Shown piece after piece: positions 1-6,207 of a stretch of 7,243 bases of DNA (position 1 is the stretch's first letter; each line of letters begins with the position of its first letter). Position numbers and translations under genes: made by a program. Source of the stretch: an uncultured Candidatus Nemicrothrix sp. (GTDB lineage: Bacteria > Actinomycetota > Acidimicrobiia > Acidimicrobiales > UBA8592); contig CAJWRY010000074.1 in NCBI GenBank assembly GCA_913046155.1, positions 1 through 7,243 of the forward strand, written 5' to 3'. The notes beneath the pieces were generated by a model. The model made no database searches, was not told the DNA's origin, and saw only the letters and a list, made by a program, of their open reading frames with translations.

Positions 1-129
1 GACTACTTTGGCGATGGAAGATTAGTTGACGTTCACATTCGCAGACTACGAAAGAAAATTGAGCCTGAAGATGCGCGACCTCAATATGTAGTCACCGTTC
101 GCGGTTTTGGTTACAAATTGAAGAGTTGA
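1..129 (+). CDS. mtrA: MtrA-like response regulator, C-terminal DNA-binding end (partial)
   Basis: Only the last 42 residues are present; the receiver domain lies beyond the left edge. The frame reads through from base 1 to a TGA at 127-129. The residues form the recognition helix and beta-hairpin wing of an OmpR/PhoB winged-helix domain: VDVHIRRLRKKIE, then YVVTVRGFGYKL. This is the standard ending of the family and closely resembles mycobacterial MtrA. In that family an N-terminal receiver is phosphorylated on Asp by the partner kinase and this domain then binds promoter DNA. The kinase starts 6 nt downstream in the same frame, after the stop, so the pair is one operon. The domain family is certain. 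The MtrA assignment rests on gene order with the MtrB-like kinase and GerMN lipoprotein, and is an inference. Confidence 0.85.
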   Translation, partial: DYFGDGRLVDVHIRRLRKKIEPEDARPQYVVTVRGFGYKLKS

Positions 130-135
130 GTAAAA

Positions 136-1545
136 GTGAAATCCCCCAAACGGTCACTCCGTATCAGGACACGGCTAATTTTGACTTTCGGATTAAGCGC
201 ACTTTTAATTACTAGTGGAATATCCATACTTACATACTTTCTCGTGCGAGGAAATCTAATTGAGAATAGAGACCAAAGCGCCCTGAGTGTTGCATCAGTT
301 AATGCGAGGCAAGCTGAGCGTAGAATATTTGAAGGAGCTACAGATAAAGCAGTCAGAGATTTTCTTTCAAACCTTCGAGGGGTTCGTGCCGAATCAACAG
401 CAGTATTAAGGCTTGAAACTGACTGGATTTCGGCTGATCCCGTAGTTTTCGCAGCTCCGGATAGTATCGATACGAAGCTATTAGAAATCGTAAATAGCTC
501 ACCCGTAGATGGGGCAAAAATGAAATACCGTATGGGGAACGATACCCCTGTGCTCGTAGTTGGCTTTCCCTTGGCAACTCGGAATGCTCTTTATTTTGAA
601 GCAACACCCCTAGACGACATCGAAGATACACTTAATTCTTTAGCAAATATACTTATGCTAGTAAGCGGCGGTGTGTTTGTTTTTGGAATTGCCTTGGGTA
701 TGTGGTCAACCAGAAGAGTTCTATTCCCCGTTGAAGAAGTGGGACAGACAGCAAGAGCTATTGCAGTTGGTGATCTTTCAGCGCGTCTTGACGTTGGAAA
801 TGATCCCGATCTCGAGATGCTTGCATCAACATTTAATCAAATGGCTAATACATTAGAAAAACGAATTCAAGCGGATGCTAAATTTGCAAGTAACGTATCA
901 CATGAGCTTCGGTCACCCTTAACGACAATCATGGCGTCTATTGATGTTTTAAATAGCAACGCAGACTCTCTTGATGAAAGCTCTAAACTTGCCCTTGATC
1001 TTTTGAATGCGGATTTAGAGCGTTTCAAACAACTAGTTGAAGATCTTCTAGAGATCTCACGTTACGATGTCGGTGTCAACGCCCTAACGCTAGAGAGATT
1101 TCTTATTGTTGAGTTCTTGGAAAGGGTAACCGAGCAGAGAGGCGATGAAGGAATAAATATTGATTTCCCGTTTGAGATAAATGATGTTCTTATCGAAGCT
1201 GATAAGAGACGGTTAGCTAGGGTGTTGAGTAATTTACTTGATAATGCTGACCATTATGCGGGGGGTGCCACTCGAATAGAAGTGCAAGTCAATGAGGACA
1301 CGTTGATGCTTTCCGTTATTGATGATGGGCCAGGGATTAGCAGAGAAGATCAGTCATCAATCTTTGAAAGGTTTGCTCGTGGAACAGAAGGGAGCCGCAG
1401 AGGGTCTAGCACTGGGACTGGTTTGGGGTTGTCGCTGGTGGCTGAGCATGTCAAACTTCATGGCGGGTCTGTAGAAGTTTGGAGCGCCAATTCAGATGGA
1501 AGTGGATCAATTTTCACCATAACTTTGCCAGGAGTAATTAGATGA
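136..1545 (+). CDS. mtrB: MtrB-like HAMP sensor histidine kinase
   Basis: A 469-residue membrane sensor kinase that should autophosphorylate on His and pass phosphate to the regulator encoded just upstream. Order of parts: TM1 about residues 13-37, an extracytoplasmic sensor of about 125 residues, TM2 about 168-190, HAMP about 191-242, and DHp with the H-box FASNVSHELRSPLTT (His256). The ATPase domain follows: N-box with Asn366 and Asn370, G1 DDGPG at 396-400, F-box ERFARG at 411-416, and G2 GTGLGL at 427-432. All catalytic motifs are intact. The H-box and its neighbours resemble MtrB. The start is GTG at 136: the in-frame TGA at 127-129 rules out an earlier start, and the next Met is far inside the protein. 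The Shine-Dalgarno is weak, suggesting coupling to the upstream gene. The stop overlaps the next start (ATGA). Kinase function is very secure; the MtrB name comes from synteny and general likeness. Confidence 0.93.
   Translation: MKSPKRSLRIRTRLILTFGLSALLITSGISILTYFLVRGNLIENRDQSALSVASVNARQAERRIFEGATDKAVRDFLSNLRGVRAESTAVLRLETDWISADPVVFAAPDSIDTKLLEIVNSSPVDGAKMKYRMGNDTPVLVVGFPLATRNALYFEATPLDDIEDTLNSLANILMLVSGGVFVFGIALGMWSTRRVLFPVEEVGQTARAIAVGDLSARLDVGNDPDLEMLASTFNQMANTLEKRIQADAKFASNVSHELRSPLTTIMASIDVLNSNADSLDESSKLALDLLNADLERFKQLVEDLLEISRYDVGVNALTLERFLIVEFLERVTEQRGDEGINIDFPFEINDVLIEADKRRLARVLSNLLDNADHYAGGATRIEVQVNEDTLMLSVIDDGPGISREDQSSIFERFARGTEGSRRGSSTGTGLGLSLVAEHVKLHGGSVEVWSANSDGSGSIFTITLPGVIR
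1530..1534 (+). promoter_or_regulatory. Shine-Dalgarno AGGAG for the GerMN lipoprotein
   Basis: AGGAG lies inside the end of the kinase gene, 7 nt before the ATG at 1542. It is one of the clearer ribosome binding sites in the window and shows that the lipoprotein can recruit ribosomes itself despite the ATGA overlap with the kinase stop. Confidence 0.7.
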
Positions 1546-2129
1546 GGAAGACACCTATCTTTTTTGTAATGGCATTTTTGTTTGCGTGTTTATCCTGCGG
1601 TGTGCCAGAGGATGACAAACCTGGAACAGTCACCTCCCCATTGATTGATCGTACTGAAATTCCAGAGGGTGATTCGGGAGATGGAGAAACCCGAAATGAA
1701 TACATATACCTATTTAACATAGACAATAGGCTCTCACCTGTACTAAGAAAAATCCCATCTGTTGACTTGAAAGTCACTGACTTGATAAACGAACTGACTG
1801 CTGACTTGTTGCCAATTGAGCGCCAAGCAAACTTGAGCACTACAGTCCCCATAGGTCTATCGTTAGCAGGGGTAACGCAAGATAATGATCTTGCGATTAT
1901 CAACTTTAATGCAGGGGGATTGGAAGTGATCGAAGGAGATGAACTTGCTAAAGCTCTAGCACAGATTGTTTGGACTTTGACAGAAACTGGTGATTTGGAT
2001 TCCATTATCATTTCAATAGAGGGAGAAATTAAAACTTGGCCCACCCCTAATAGTGGAGACCAGCAACTGTTAAGAAGAATTCAATTCATGAGCTATGCTC
2101 CGGAAGTCACGTTGGGGATAACAGGGTAA
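1542..2129 (+). CDS. Short GerMN-domain lipoprotein, LpqB-like
   Basis: A 195-residue predicted lipoprotein. The N-terminus is a lipoprotein-type signal: Arg2-Lys3, a hydrophobic run at 5-18, and then a Cys. Cys19 (CLSC) or Cys16 (LFAC) could be lipidated; neither fits the lipobox perfectly. Residues 20-50 are a polar, acidic linker. Residues about 54-165 fit a GerMN domain (start YIYLFNIDNRLSPVLRKI; core AGVTQDNDLAIINFN; then a helix ELAKALAQIVWTLTE), the fold of sporulation protein GerM and of LpqB. An AGGAG at 1530-1534, 7 nt before the ATG, supports the start, which overlaps the kinase stop as ATGA. In mycobacteria LpqB follows mtrB and modulates MtrAB signalling. Known LpqB is near 580 residues with a C-terminal propeller-like part; this protein stops soon after the GerMN domain. 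A role as partner of the adjacent kinase is inferred. Confidence 0.82.
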   Translation: MRKTPIFFVMAFLFACLSCGVPEDDKPGTVTSPLIDRTEIPEGDSGDGETRNEYIYLFNIDNRLSPVLRKIPSVDLKVTDLINELTADLLPIERQANLSTTVPIGLSLAGVTQDNDLAIINFNAGGLEVIEGDELAKALAQIVWTLTETGDLDSIIISIEGEIKTWPTPNSGDQQLLRRIQFMSYAPEVTLGITG

Positions 2130-2175
2130 TAAACTTAGAAAGTCTTATTCACGAAATCAAAAGGATAATTACAAA
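2130..2175 (+). promoter_or_regulatory. 46-nt spacer before glpK with Shine-Dalgarno AAGGA
   Basis: This AT-rich spacer separates the lipoprotein stop from the glpK start. AAGGA at 2161-2165 serves as the ribosome binding site. I see no hairpin with a T-run that would end transcription and no convincing -35/-10 pair, so read-through from the kinase operon is the simplest reading. A weak glpK promoter cannot be excluded. Confidence 0.45.
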
Positions 2176-3654
2176 ATGGAAGTAATTCTTTCAATTGATG
2201 CTGGGACCACAGGAGTTAGATCAATGCTGGTTGATAGGCAAGGGTCTATAGTTATGAGCTCATATCGAGAATTTTCTCAATATTTTCCTCAAGCTGGGTA
2301 CGTAGAGCATGATCCTATGGAAATTTGGGTAGCTATTGAAGAGACGATAGCCGAAGTTATTCAAAGGTTTGGGTCGCAACCGGTCGCAATCGGTATAACA
2401 AATCAGCGGGAGACCATAGTTTGTTGGGATAAGAAAAGTTCACTCCCTCAATGTAATGCTCTTGTCTGGCAGGATAGGCGGACTTCTGAGAGGTGCACTC
2501 AATTATTAGAGGATGGTGTTCTCCCCTTGGTGAGGGAATCAACTGGGCTTGTCTTAGATCCTTACTTTTCAGCCACGAAAATTGAGTGGATAATCAAAAA
2601 TAGAATTGAGCTATCTGAAAGTATTGCTTTCGGGACCATTGACAGTTGGATTCTGTGGAAATTAACCGACGGTGCAGTATTCGCTACCGATGTCACTAAT
2701 GCGTCCCGCACCATGCTCTTCAACATCCATGATTTATGTTGGGATGATAACCTGCTTGGAATATTTGGAGTTTCTTCAAGTAATTTGCCAGAGGTTTTCC
2801 CGTCAAGTGGACATTTCGGAACGACAAAAAATCAATCATTACTCAATGCAGGAATTCCAATTACTGGGGTTGCTGGAGACCAGCAAGCATCATTATTTGG
2901 GCAAACAGGTTTTGGAGAAGGAGATGCAAAGAATACTTACGGCACAGGGTCATTTGTTCTCTTAAATACTGGAAGCTCATGTCCCGACCCTGTTGATGGG
3001 TTATTGAATACAATAGCGTGGTCGTTCTCAAGCAATGAGAAGAATTCTGTGACATATGCTTTGGAGGGATCAATTTTCTCAACAGGCTCTACCGTTCAGT
3101 GGTTACGCGACGGACTGGGAATTATCAAAGAGGCGTCCGAACTTGAAAGCCTTGCACTCCAATGTGATTCAACGGGCGGGGTATTTCTGGTTCCAGCTTT
3201 CACAGGTCTTGGTAGCCCCTGGTGGGATTCATCAGCAAGAGGCACCTTAATCGGAATCACGAGAGGGACAGGTCGTAGTGAGATAGCACGTGCGGCGATT
3301 GAATCAATGGTTTTTCAAACTCGTGATGTGGTTGAGAGCATGAGGAGAGTGACTGGAAGACCTATAAGGAGTCTTAAAGTTGATGGCGGGGCTTCAGTGA
3401 TGAACACGATGCTACAACTACAGGCGAAACATTTGCAGGTTAATGTATCTCGACCCGTTTCACATGAGACGACGGCTTTAGGTGCTGCGTATCTGGCTGG
3501 ACTTGCCCATGGGTTTTGGAAATCAATGGAGGAGATTGCTAGTCTTTGGTCCGTTGAATTCACTGCCCACCCAACAGATCTTACCGATAAAGATGAATTC
3601 ACATACCAGCAATGGTTGCTTGCCGTCAGTCGAAGCTTAGAGTGGGTTGTTTAG
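2176..3654 (+). CDS. glpK: Glycerol kinase (FGGY family)
   Basis: A 492-residue cytoplasmic enzyme converting glycerol and ATP to sn-glycerol-3-phosphate. It is collinear with E. coli GlpK almost throughout: phosphate loop DAGTTGVR at 8-15, EHDPMEIW at 44-51, ITNQRET at 74-80, DPYFSATK at 128-135, GVAGDQQASLFGQ at 231-243, NTYGTGSF at 253-260, PAFTGLGSPWW at 340-350, and the second FGGY region from GGASVMN at 404. The glycerol-pocket residues known from E. coli map to Arg78, Glu79, Trp98, Tyr130, Asp235, Gln236 and Phe260; all are conserved with near-identical spacing. The first loop has DAGTTG rather than the usual DQGTTS. The segment matching the fructose-1,6-bisphosphate loop is altered, so regulation may differ. 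No glpF, glpD or regulator is adjacent. A Shine-Dalgarno AAGGA at 2161-2165 sits 10 nt before the ATG. Product very secure. Confidence 0.95.
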   Translation: MEVILSIDAGTTGVRSMLVDRQGSIVMSSYREFSQYFPQAGYVEHDPMEIWVAIEETIAEVIQRFGSQPVAIGITNQRETIVCWDKKSSLPQCNALVWQDRRTSERCTQLLEDGVLPLVRESTGLVLDPYFSATKIEWIIKNRIELSESIAFGTIDSWILWKLTDGAVFATDVTNASRTMLFNIHDLCWDDNLLGIFGVSSSNLPEVFPSSGHFGTTKNQSLLNAGIPITGVAGDQQASLFGQTGFGEGDAKNTYGTGSFVLLNTGSSCPDPVDGLLNTIAWSFSSNEKNSVTYALEGSIFSTGSTVQWLRDGLGIIKEASELESLALQCDSTGGVFLVPAFTGLGSPWWDSSARGTLIGITRGTGRSEIARAAIESMVFQTRDVVESMRRVTGRPIRSLKVDGGASVMNTMLQLQAKHLQVNVSRPVSHETTALGAAYLAGLAHGFWKSMEEIASLWSVEFTAHPTDLTDKDEFTYQQWLLAVSRSLEWVV

Positions 3655-3657
3655 GGT

Positions 3658-4830
3658 TTAGAGTTCTGTGAGGGTGCTCTTGATCTGGCGGATCGCTTGA
3701 TTGGTCCTCTGTTCATTCTCTATTAAGGCGAATCGGACGTACCCCTCCCCACCAGGCCCGAAACCAATACCAGGCGAAGTAGCGACTTTTGCTTCTTTGA
3801 CAAGCCATGAAGCAAATTCAATTGAGCCCATATGGGTATAGGGTTCAGGTATTTTGGCCCAAACAAACATGGTTCCCTCTGGTGGCTGGATTTCCCAACC
3901 TATTCTATTCAGACCGTCACAAAGGCTATCTCGTCGACTTTGATATATACTGTTCACCAGTTGTGGGTGATCAGCAGCTTCGTTCATCGTGACAGTTGCT
4001 GCTATCTGTATTGGCTGAAATGTTCCATAATCTAAGTACGATTTGAGTTTGGCGAGAGCAGCAATTACTTCACTATTGCCCAGCATAAAGGCAACACGCC
4101 AGCCAGCCATTGAGAATGACTTAGTCATTGAATAAAGCTCTACAGCCACATCTTTTGCCCCGTCTGCTTGAAGAATTGACGGAGGCTGATAACCGTCAAA
4201 ACCTAAATCTGCATAGGCGAAATCATGGACCAGTAAGACATCTTTTTCCTTTGCAAAGTCAACCACTCTTTGCATGAAATCAAGATCAACACATGTTGTC
4301 GTAGGATTGTGTGGGAAAGATAAAAGAATAACCTTTGGTTTGGGCCAACTGTATTCCCACCTTTCTTGCATTGAGCTAAAAAAGTCTGTTCCTGTTGATA
4401 GGGGAATTTCTCTGACTTCCGCTCCTGCGAAAAGCGGCGCATAGAGGTGTATAGGGTAAGAAGGGGAAGGGACGAGGACTGCATCTCCTGCCTGAACCAG
4501 TGCCCACATTAAATGTGAAAGTCCCTCTTTAGCCCCGATTGTGTTAATTGCTTCTGTTTCAGGGTCAAGCTTTACCCCAAATTTATTTTCATACAGTTCA
4601 CAAATAGCCTCGCGTAATTTAGGCAAACCCCGGCTGAGGGAATACCTATGGTTGCGTGGATTTTGAGCTGCTTCACAAAGCTTTTCAACAGCAATCTCTG
4701 GAGACGGGAGGTCTGGATTGCCGAAGCCGAAGTCCATTATGTCATCCCCATTTCTTCTTCCTTCAATCTTGAGATCATTGATAATCGTGAAGACGTATGG
4801 GGGTAAATTAGTGATGCGCCTGAACTCCAT
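3658..4830 (-). CDS. alaC: AlaC-type alanine aminotransferase (class I/II, PLP)
   Basis: A 390-residue PLP enzyme, very close to E. coli AlaC, which interconverts pyruvate plus glutamate with alanine plus 2-oxoglutarate. Family landmarks: RITNLPPYVF at 5-14, FGFGNPD at 34-40, SLSRGLPKLREAI at 64-76, GAKEGLSHLM at 99-108, PSPSYPIHLY at 121-130, Asn175 in FPHNPT, Asp203 and Tyr206 in VHDFAYADLGFDG, Schiff-base Lys237 in SMTKSFSMAGWR, Arg245 for the PLP phosphate, and Arg367 in VRFALIEN for the substrate carboxylate. Nothing is truncated. The start fits, since the family begins just before the LPPYVF motif. No clear Shine-Dalgarno precedes the ATG. It lies 51 nt after the ROK kinase on the same strand and ends 3 nt from the convergent glpK stop. 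A related aspartate-family substrate is possible, but the AlaC match is strong. Confidence 0.9.
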   Translation of the reverse strand: MEFRRITNLPPYVFTIINDLKIEGRRNGDDIMDFGFGNPDLPSPEIAVEKLCEAAQNPRNHRYSLSRGLPKLREAICELYENKFGVKLDPETEAINTIGAKEGLSHLMWALVQAGDAVLVPSPSYPIHLYAPLFAGAEVREIPLSTGTDFFSSMQERWEYSWPKPKVILLSFPHNPTTTCVDLDFMQRVVDFAKEKDVLLVHDFAYADLGFDGYQPPSILQADGAKDVAVELYSMTKSFSMAGWRVAFMLGNSEVIAALAKLKSYLDYGTFQPIQIAATVTMNEAADHPQLVNSIYQSRRDSLCDGLNRIGWEIQPPEGTMFVWAKIPEPYTHMGSIEFASWLVKEAKVATSPGIGFGPGGEGYVRFALIENEQRTNQAIRQIKSTLTEL

Positions 4831-4841
4831 GTGTTTAGGGT

Positions 4842-4873
4842 AACCGGTTCCAGCGTCTAGGGCACGAACCGTT
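4842..4873 (-). repeat. Imperfect inverted repeat in the alaC leader
   Basis: Between the ROK kinase stop and the alaC start, CGGTTC at 4845-4850 pairs with GAACCG at 4866-4871. The match extends by two A-T pairs after one bulged base, around a 15-nt loop. There is no T-run on either side, so it is not a typical intrinsic terminator. It could be an operator or a weak RNA hairpin. A TACCCT (TANNNT type) box at 4837-4842 on the minus strand sits 6 nt before the alaC ATG and could be a -10 element for a near-leaderless transcript. Confidence 0.35.
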
Positions 4874-4881
4874 AAAGATCT

Positions 4882-5745
4882 CTATTGAATTTTTTCTTGC
4901 GCTGAGGCTATTAGCGCTGCTCCAAGGGCTCCGGCTTCATTCCCAAACATCCCTAGCTTAATTTGGGTTAGCTTTCCGTTATCCCTATGACCTACTTTCC
5001 TGAAATAGGCTTGTTGTATAGCTTTCAGTAAGGGATCCCCGATAGAGGTAATTCCGCCCGTGAGGATAATCATCTCGGGATCTAGGATATGAGACAGGTT
5101 CCGGAATCCAATTGCTACTTTTTCTCCAAATTCAGTCAAAGTACGCTCGTAAGGCACTGCTTTTGTGTTGTTCTTAGCTATTAGATTGCTTAGCTCAGCC
5201 CCTGAGGAATATTGTTCCCAACATCCATAATTGCCGCACGGGCAAGGGCGACCGTTCTCTTCTAATGTCATGTGCCCGACTTCGCCCGCTAATCCGTAGG
5301 AACCTCGGAAGATTGAACCACCTAGGATTAGTCCAGCTCCAATACCTGTGCCGAATGAAGCAACTAATAGATTCTCTATGCCTACCCCAGCTCCGATTTG
5401 ATGCTCAGCCCACGCAGAACAATTCGCATCATTCTCTACGATTACTTGAGTTTGAATCTCCTCTTCAAGGATTTGCTTCAGAGGTAAATTAATAAAGTTC
5501 GGAAGATTTGGTGATGACTTTATCACTCCCGTTGGCAGAACATGTCCTGCGCAACCAACGCCTATTGTTTCAATGGTTTTCGTGGTTTCTTTGATAAAGG
5601 TCCTTGCTAACTTTACAACTACTGAAATGATCGCTTCTGGTTCATTCGGGTGCTCTTGTTGTTGCAGCGCGGAAGATGAGCCGTCCTCGTTCAGACGAAG
5701 AACACGAAGATTTGTTCCTCCGATATCAAATCCGAGATTTGGCAT
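4882..5745 (-). CDS. glkA: ROK-family glucokinase
   Basis: A 287-residue cytoplasmic sugar kinase, predicted to make glucose-6-phosphate from glucose and ATP. The N-terminal phosphate loop is DIGGTNLR at 7-14. Asp106 in VENDANCSAW is the catalytic base. GTGIGAG at 132-138 is the second phosphate-binding segment. Sugar contacts known for the family fall at Asn105, Glu155, His158 and Glu177. The ROK zinc motif is complete: His158 in GEVGH plus Cys168, Cys170 and Cys175 in CPCGNYGCWEQYSSG, which strongly resembles Streptomyces GlkA. There is no N-terminal DNA-binding domain, so this is an enzyme and not a ROK repressor. The start at 5745 is fixed: an in-frame TAG lies just before it. The Shine-Dalgarno is poor and the SRPBCC gene ends 8 nt upstream, which suggests coupling. 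Glucose is the likeliest substrate; other hexoses or N-acetylhexosamines are possible within this family. Confidence 0.9.
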   Translation of the reverse strand: MPNLGFDIGGTNLRVLRLNEDGSSSALQQQEHPNEPEAIISVVVKLARTFIKETTKTIETIGVGCAGHVLPTGVIKSSPNLPNFINLPLKQILEEEIQTQVIVENDANCSAWAEHQIGAGVGIENLLVASFGTGIGAGLILGGSIFRGSYGLAGEVGHMTLEENGRPCPCGNYGCWEQYSSGAELSNLIAKNNTKAVPYERTLTEFGEKVAIGFRNLSHILDPEMIILTGGITSIGDPLLKAIQQAYFRKVGHRDNGKLTQIKLGMFGNEAGALGAALIASAQEKIQ

Positions 5746-5753
5746 CTAGTAGT

Positions 5754-6206
5754 TCATGCAGTAGCAACAGAATCGATTCTTGCGCTTAGCGCCTCTAGAG
5801 CAGCTCGAACAATTCGTGATTCTGCTCTTCGTTTAACGAAACCTGGAATCAGAATCGCAAGATCGGCTGCTAGGTGGTAGGCAACTTCAGTTTTCGTTCC
5901 ATTGTCAAGAGGTATGAATTCGTACTCGCCTTCAATTTTTTTTGTAATGTCGCCCTCAATTTGCCTCCAAGCAATTCGGAGAGGATTACTTCCGTAGTAG
6001 TACCGGAGTGTATAGGTAGTACTTCGACCCATCGCTGCAGCTCGGAATCTAACATCTCCTCCCAAACCACTTTCATCTATTTCGAGGACGGAGACAGATT
6101 TTACGTCTTCCGCCCATTCTGGGTAGCTTTCAAAATCGGTGATCACATCAAAACATTGCTGGGGTGTTGCGTTAATGATTTTTCGCTCGGTGGCGTGATC
6201 GCTCAT
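5754..6206 (-). CDS. SRPBCC / polyketide-cyclase-like (START-type) protein
   Basis: A 150-residue protein with the helix-grip SRPBCC fold that binds hydrophobic ligands. It opens with the family pattern: ATERKIINATPQQCFDVITD, then FESYPEWAEDVKSVSVLE (residues 5-42). Beta strands follow (DVRFRAAAMGRSTTYTLRYYY, IAWRQIEG, GEYEFIPL, TEVAYHLAADL), and a long C-terminal helix runs from about 122. The frame is open back to 6245, but the start at 6206 is preferred. A strong GGAAGG lies 6 nt upstream, the ATG comes 1 nt after the stop of the previous gene (TAGCATG), and the extra 13 residues would only be a frame shadow of that gene. Neither ligand nor reaction can be read from the sequence. Linkage to a glycosyltransferase and a membrane protein is compatible with lipid binding, which is an inference. 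Confidence 0.85.
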   Translation of the reverse strand: MSDHATERKIINATPQQCFDVITDFESYPEWAEDVKSVSVLEIDESGLGGDVRFRAAAMGRSTTYTLRYYYGSNPLRIAWRQIEGDITKKIEGEYEFIPLDNGTKTEVAYHLAADLAILIPGFVKRRAESRIVRAALEALSARIDSVATA

Positions 6207-6207
6207 G

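Noticed and set aside
353..631. 92-codon open frame on the minus strand within the kinase sensor region
   Set aside because: The kinase frame is continuous with domains on both sides; the antisense translation resembles no family I know.
1538..2044. 168-codon open frame on the minus strand opposite the GerMN lipoprotein gene
   Set aside because: It is fully antisense to a gene with a signal peptide, Shine-Dalgarno and recognisable domain. Its translation is Ser-rich with no family pattern, typical of a shadow frame.
3555..3602. Direct repeat TGAATTCAC at 3555-3563 and 3594-3602
   Set aside because: Only 9 bp, inside glpK, and explained by similar residues (Val-Glu-Phe-Thr and Asp-Glu-Phe-Thr) in the expected reading frame.
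3608..3620. Short hairpin AGCAA-TGG-TTGCT near the end of glpK as a terminator
   Set aside because: The stem is only 5 bp, is inside the coding region of glpK, and has no T-run on either strand.
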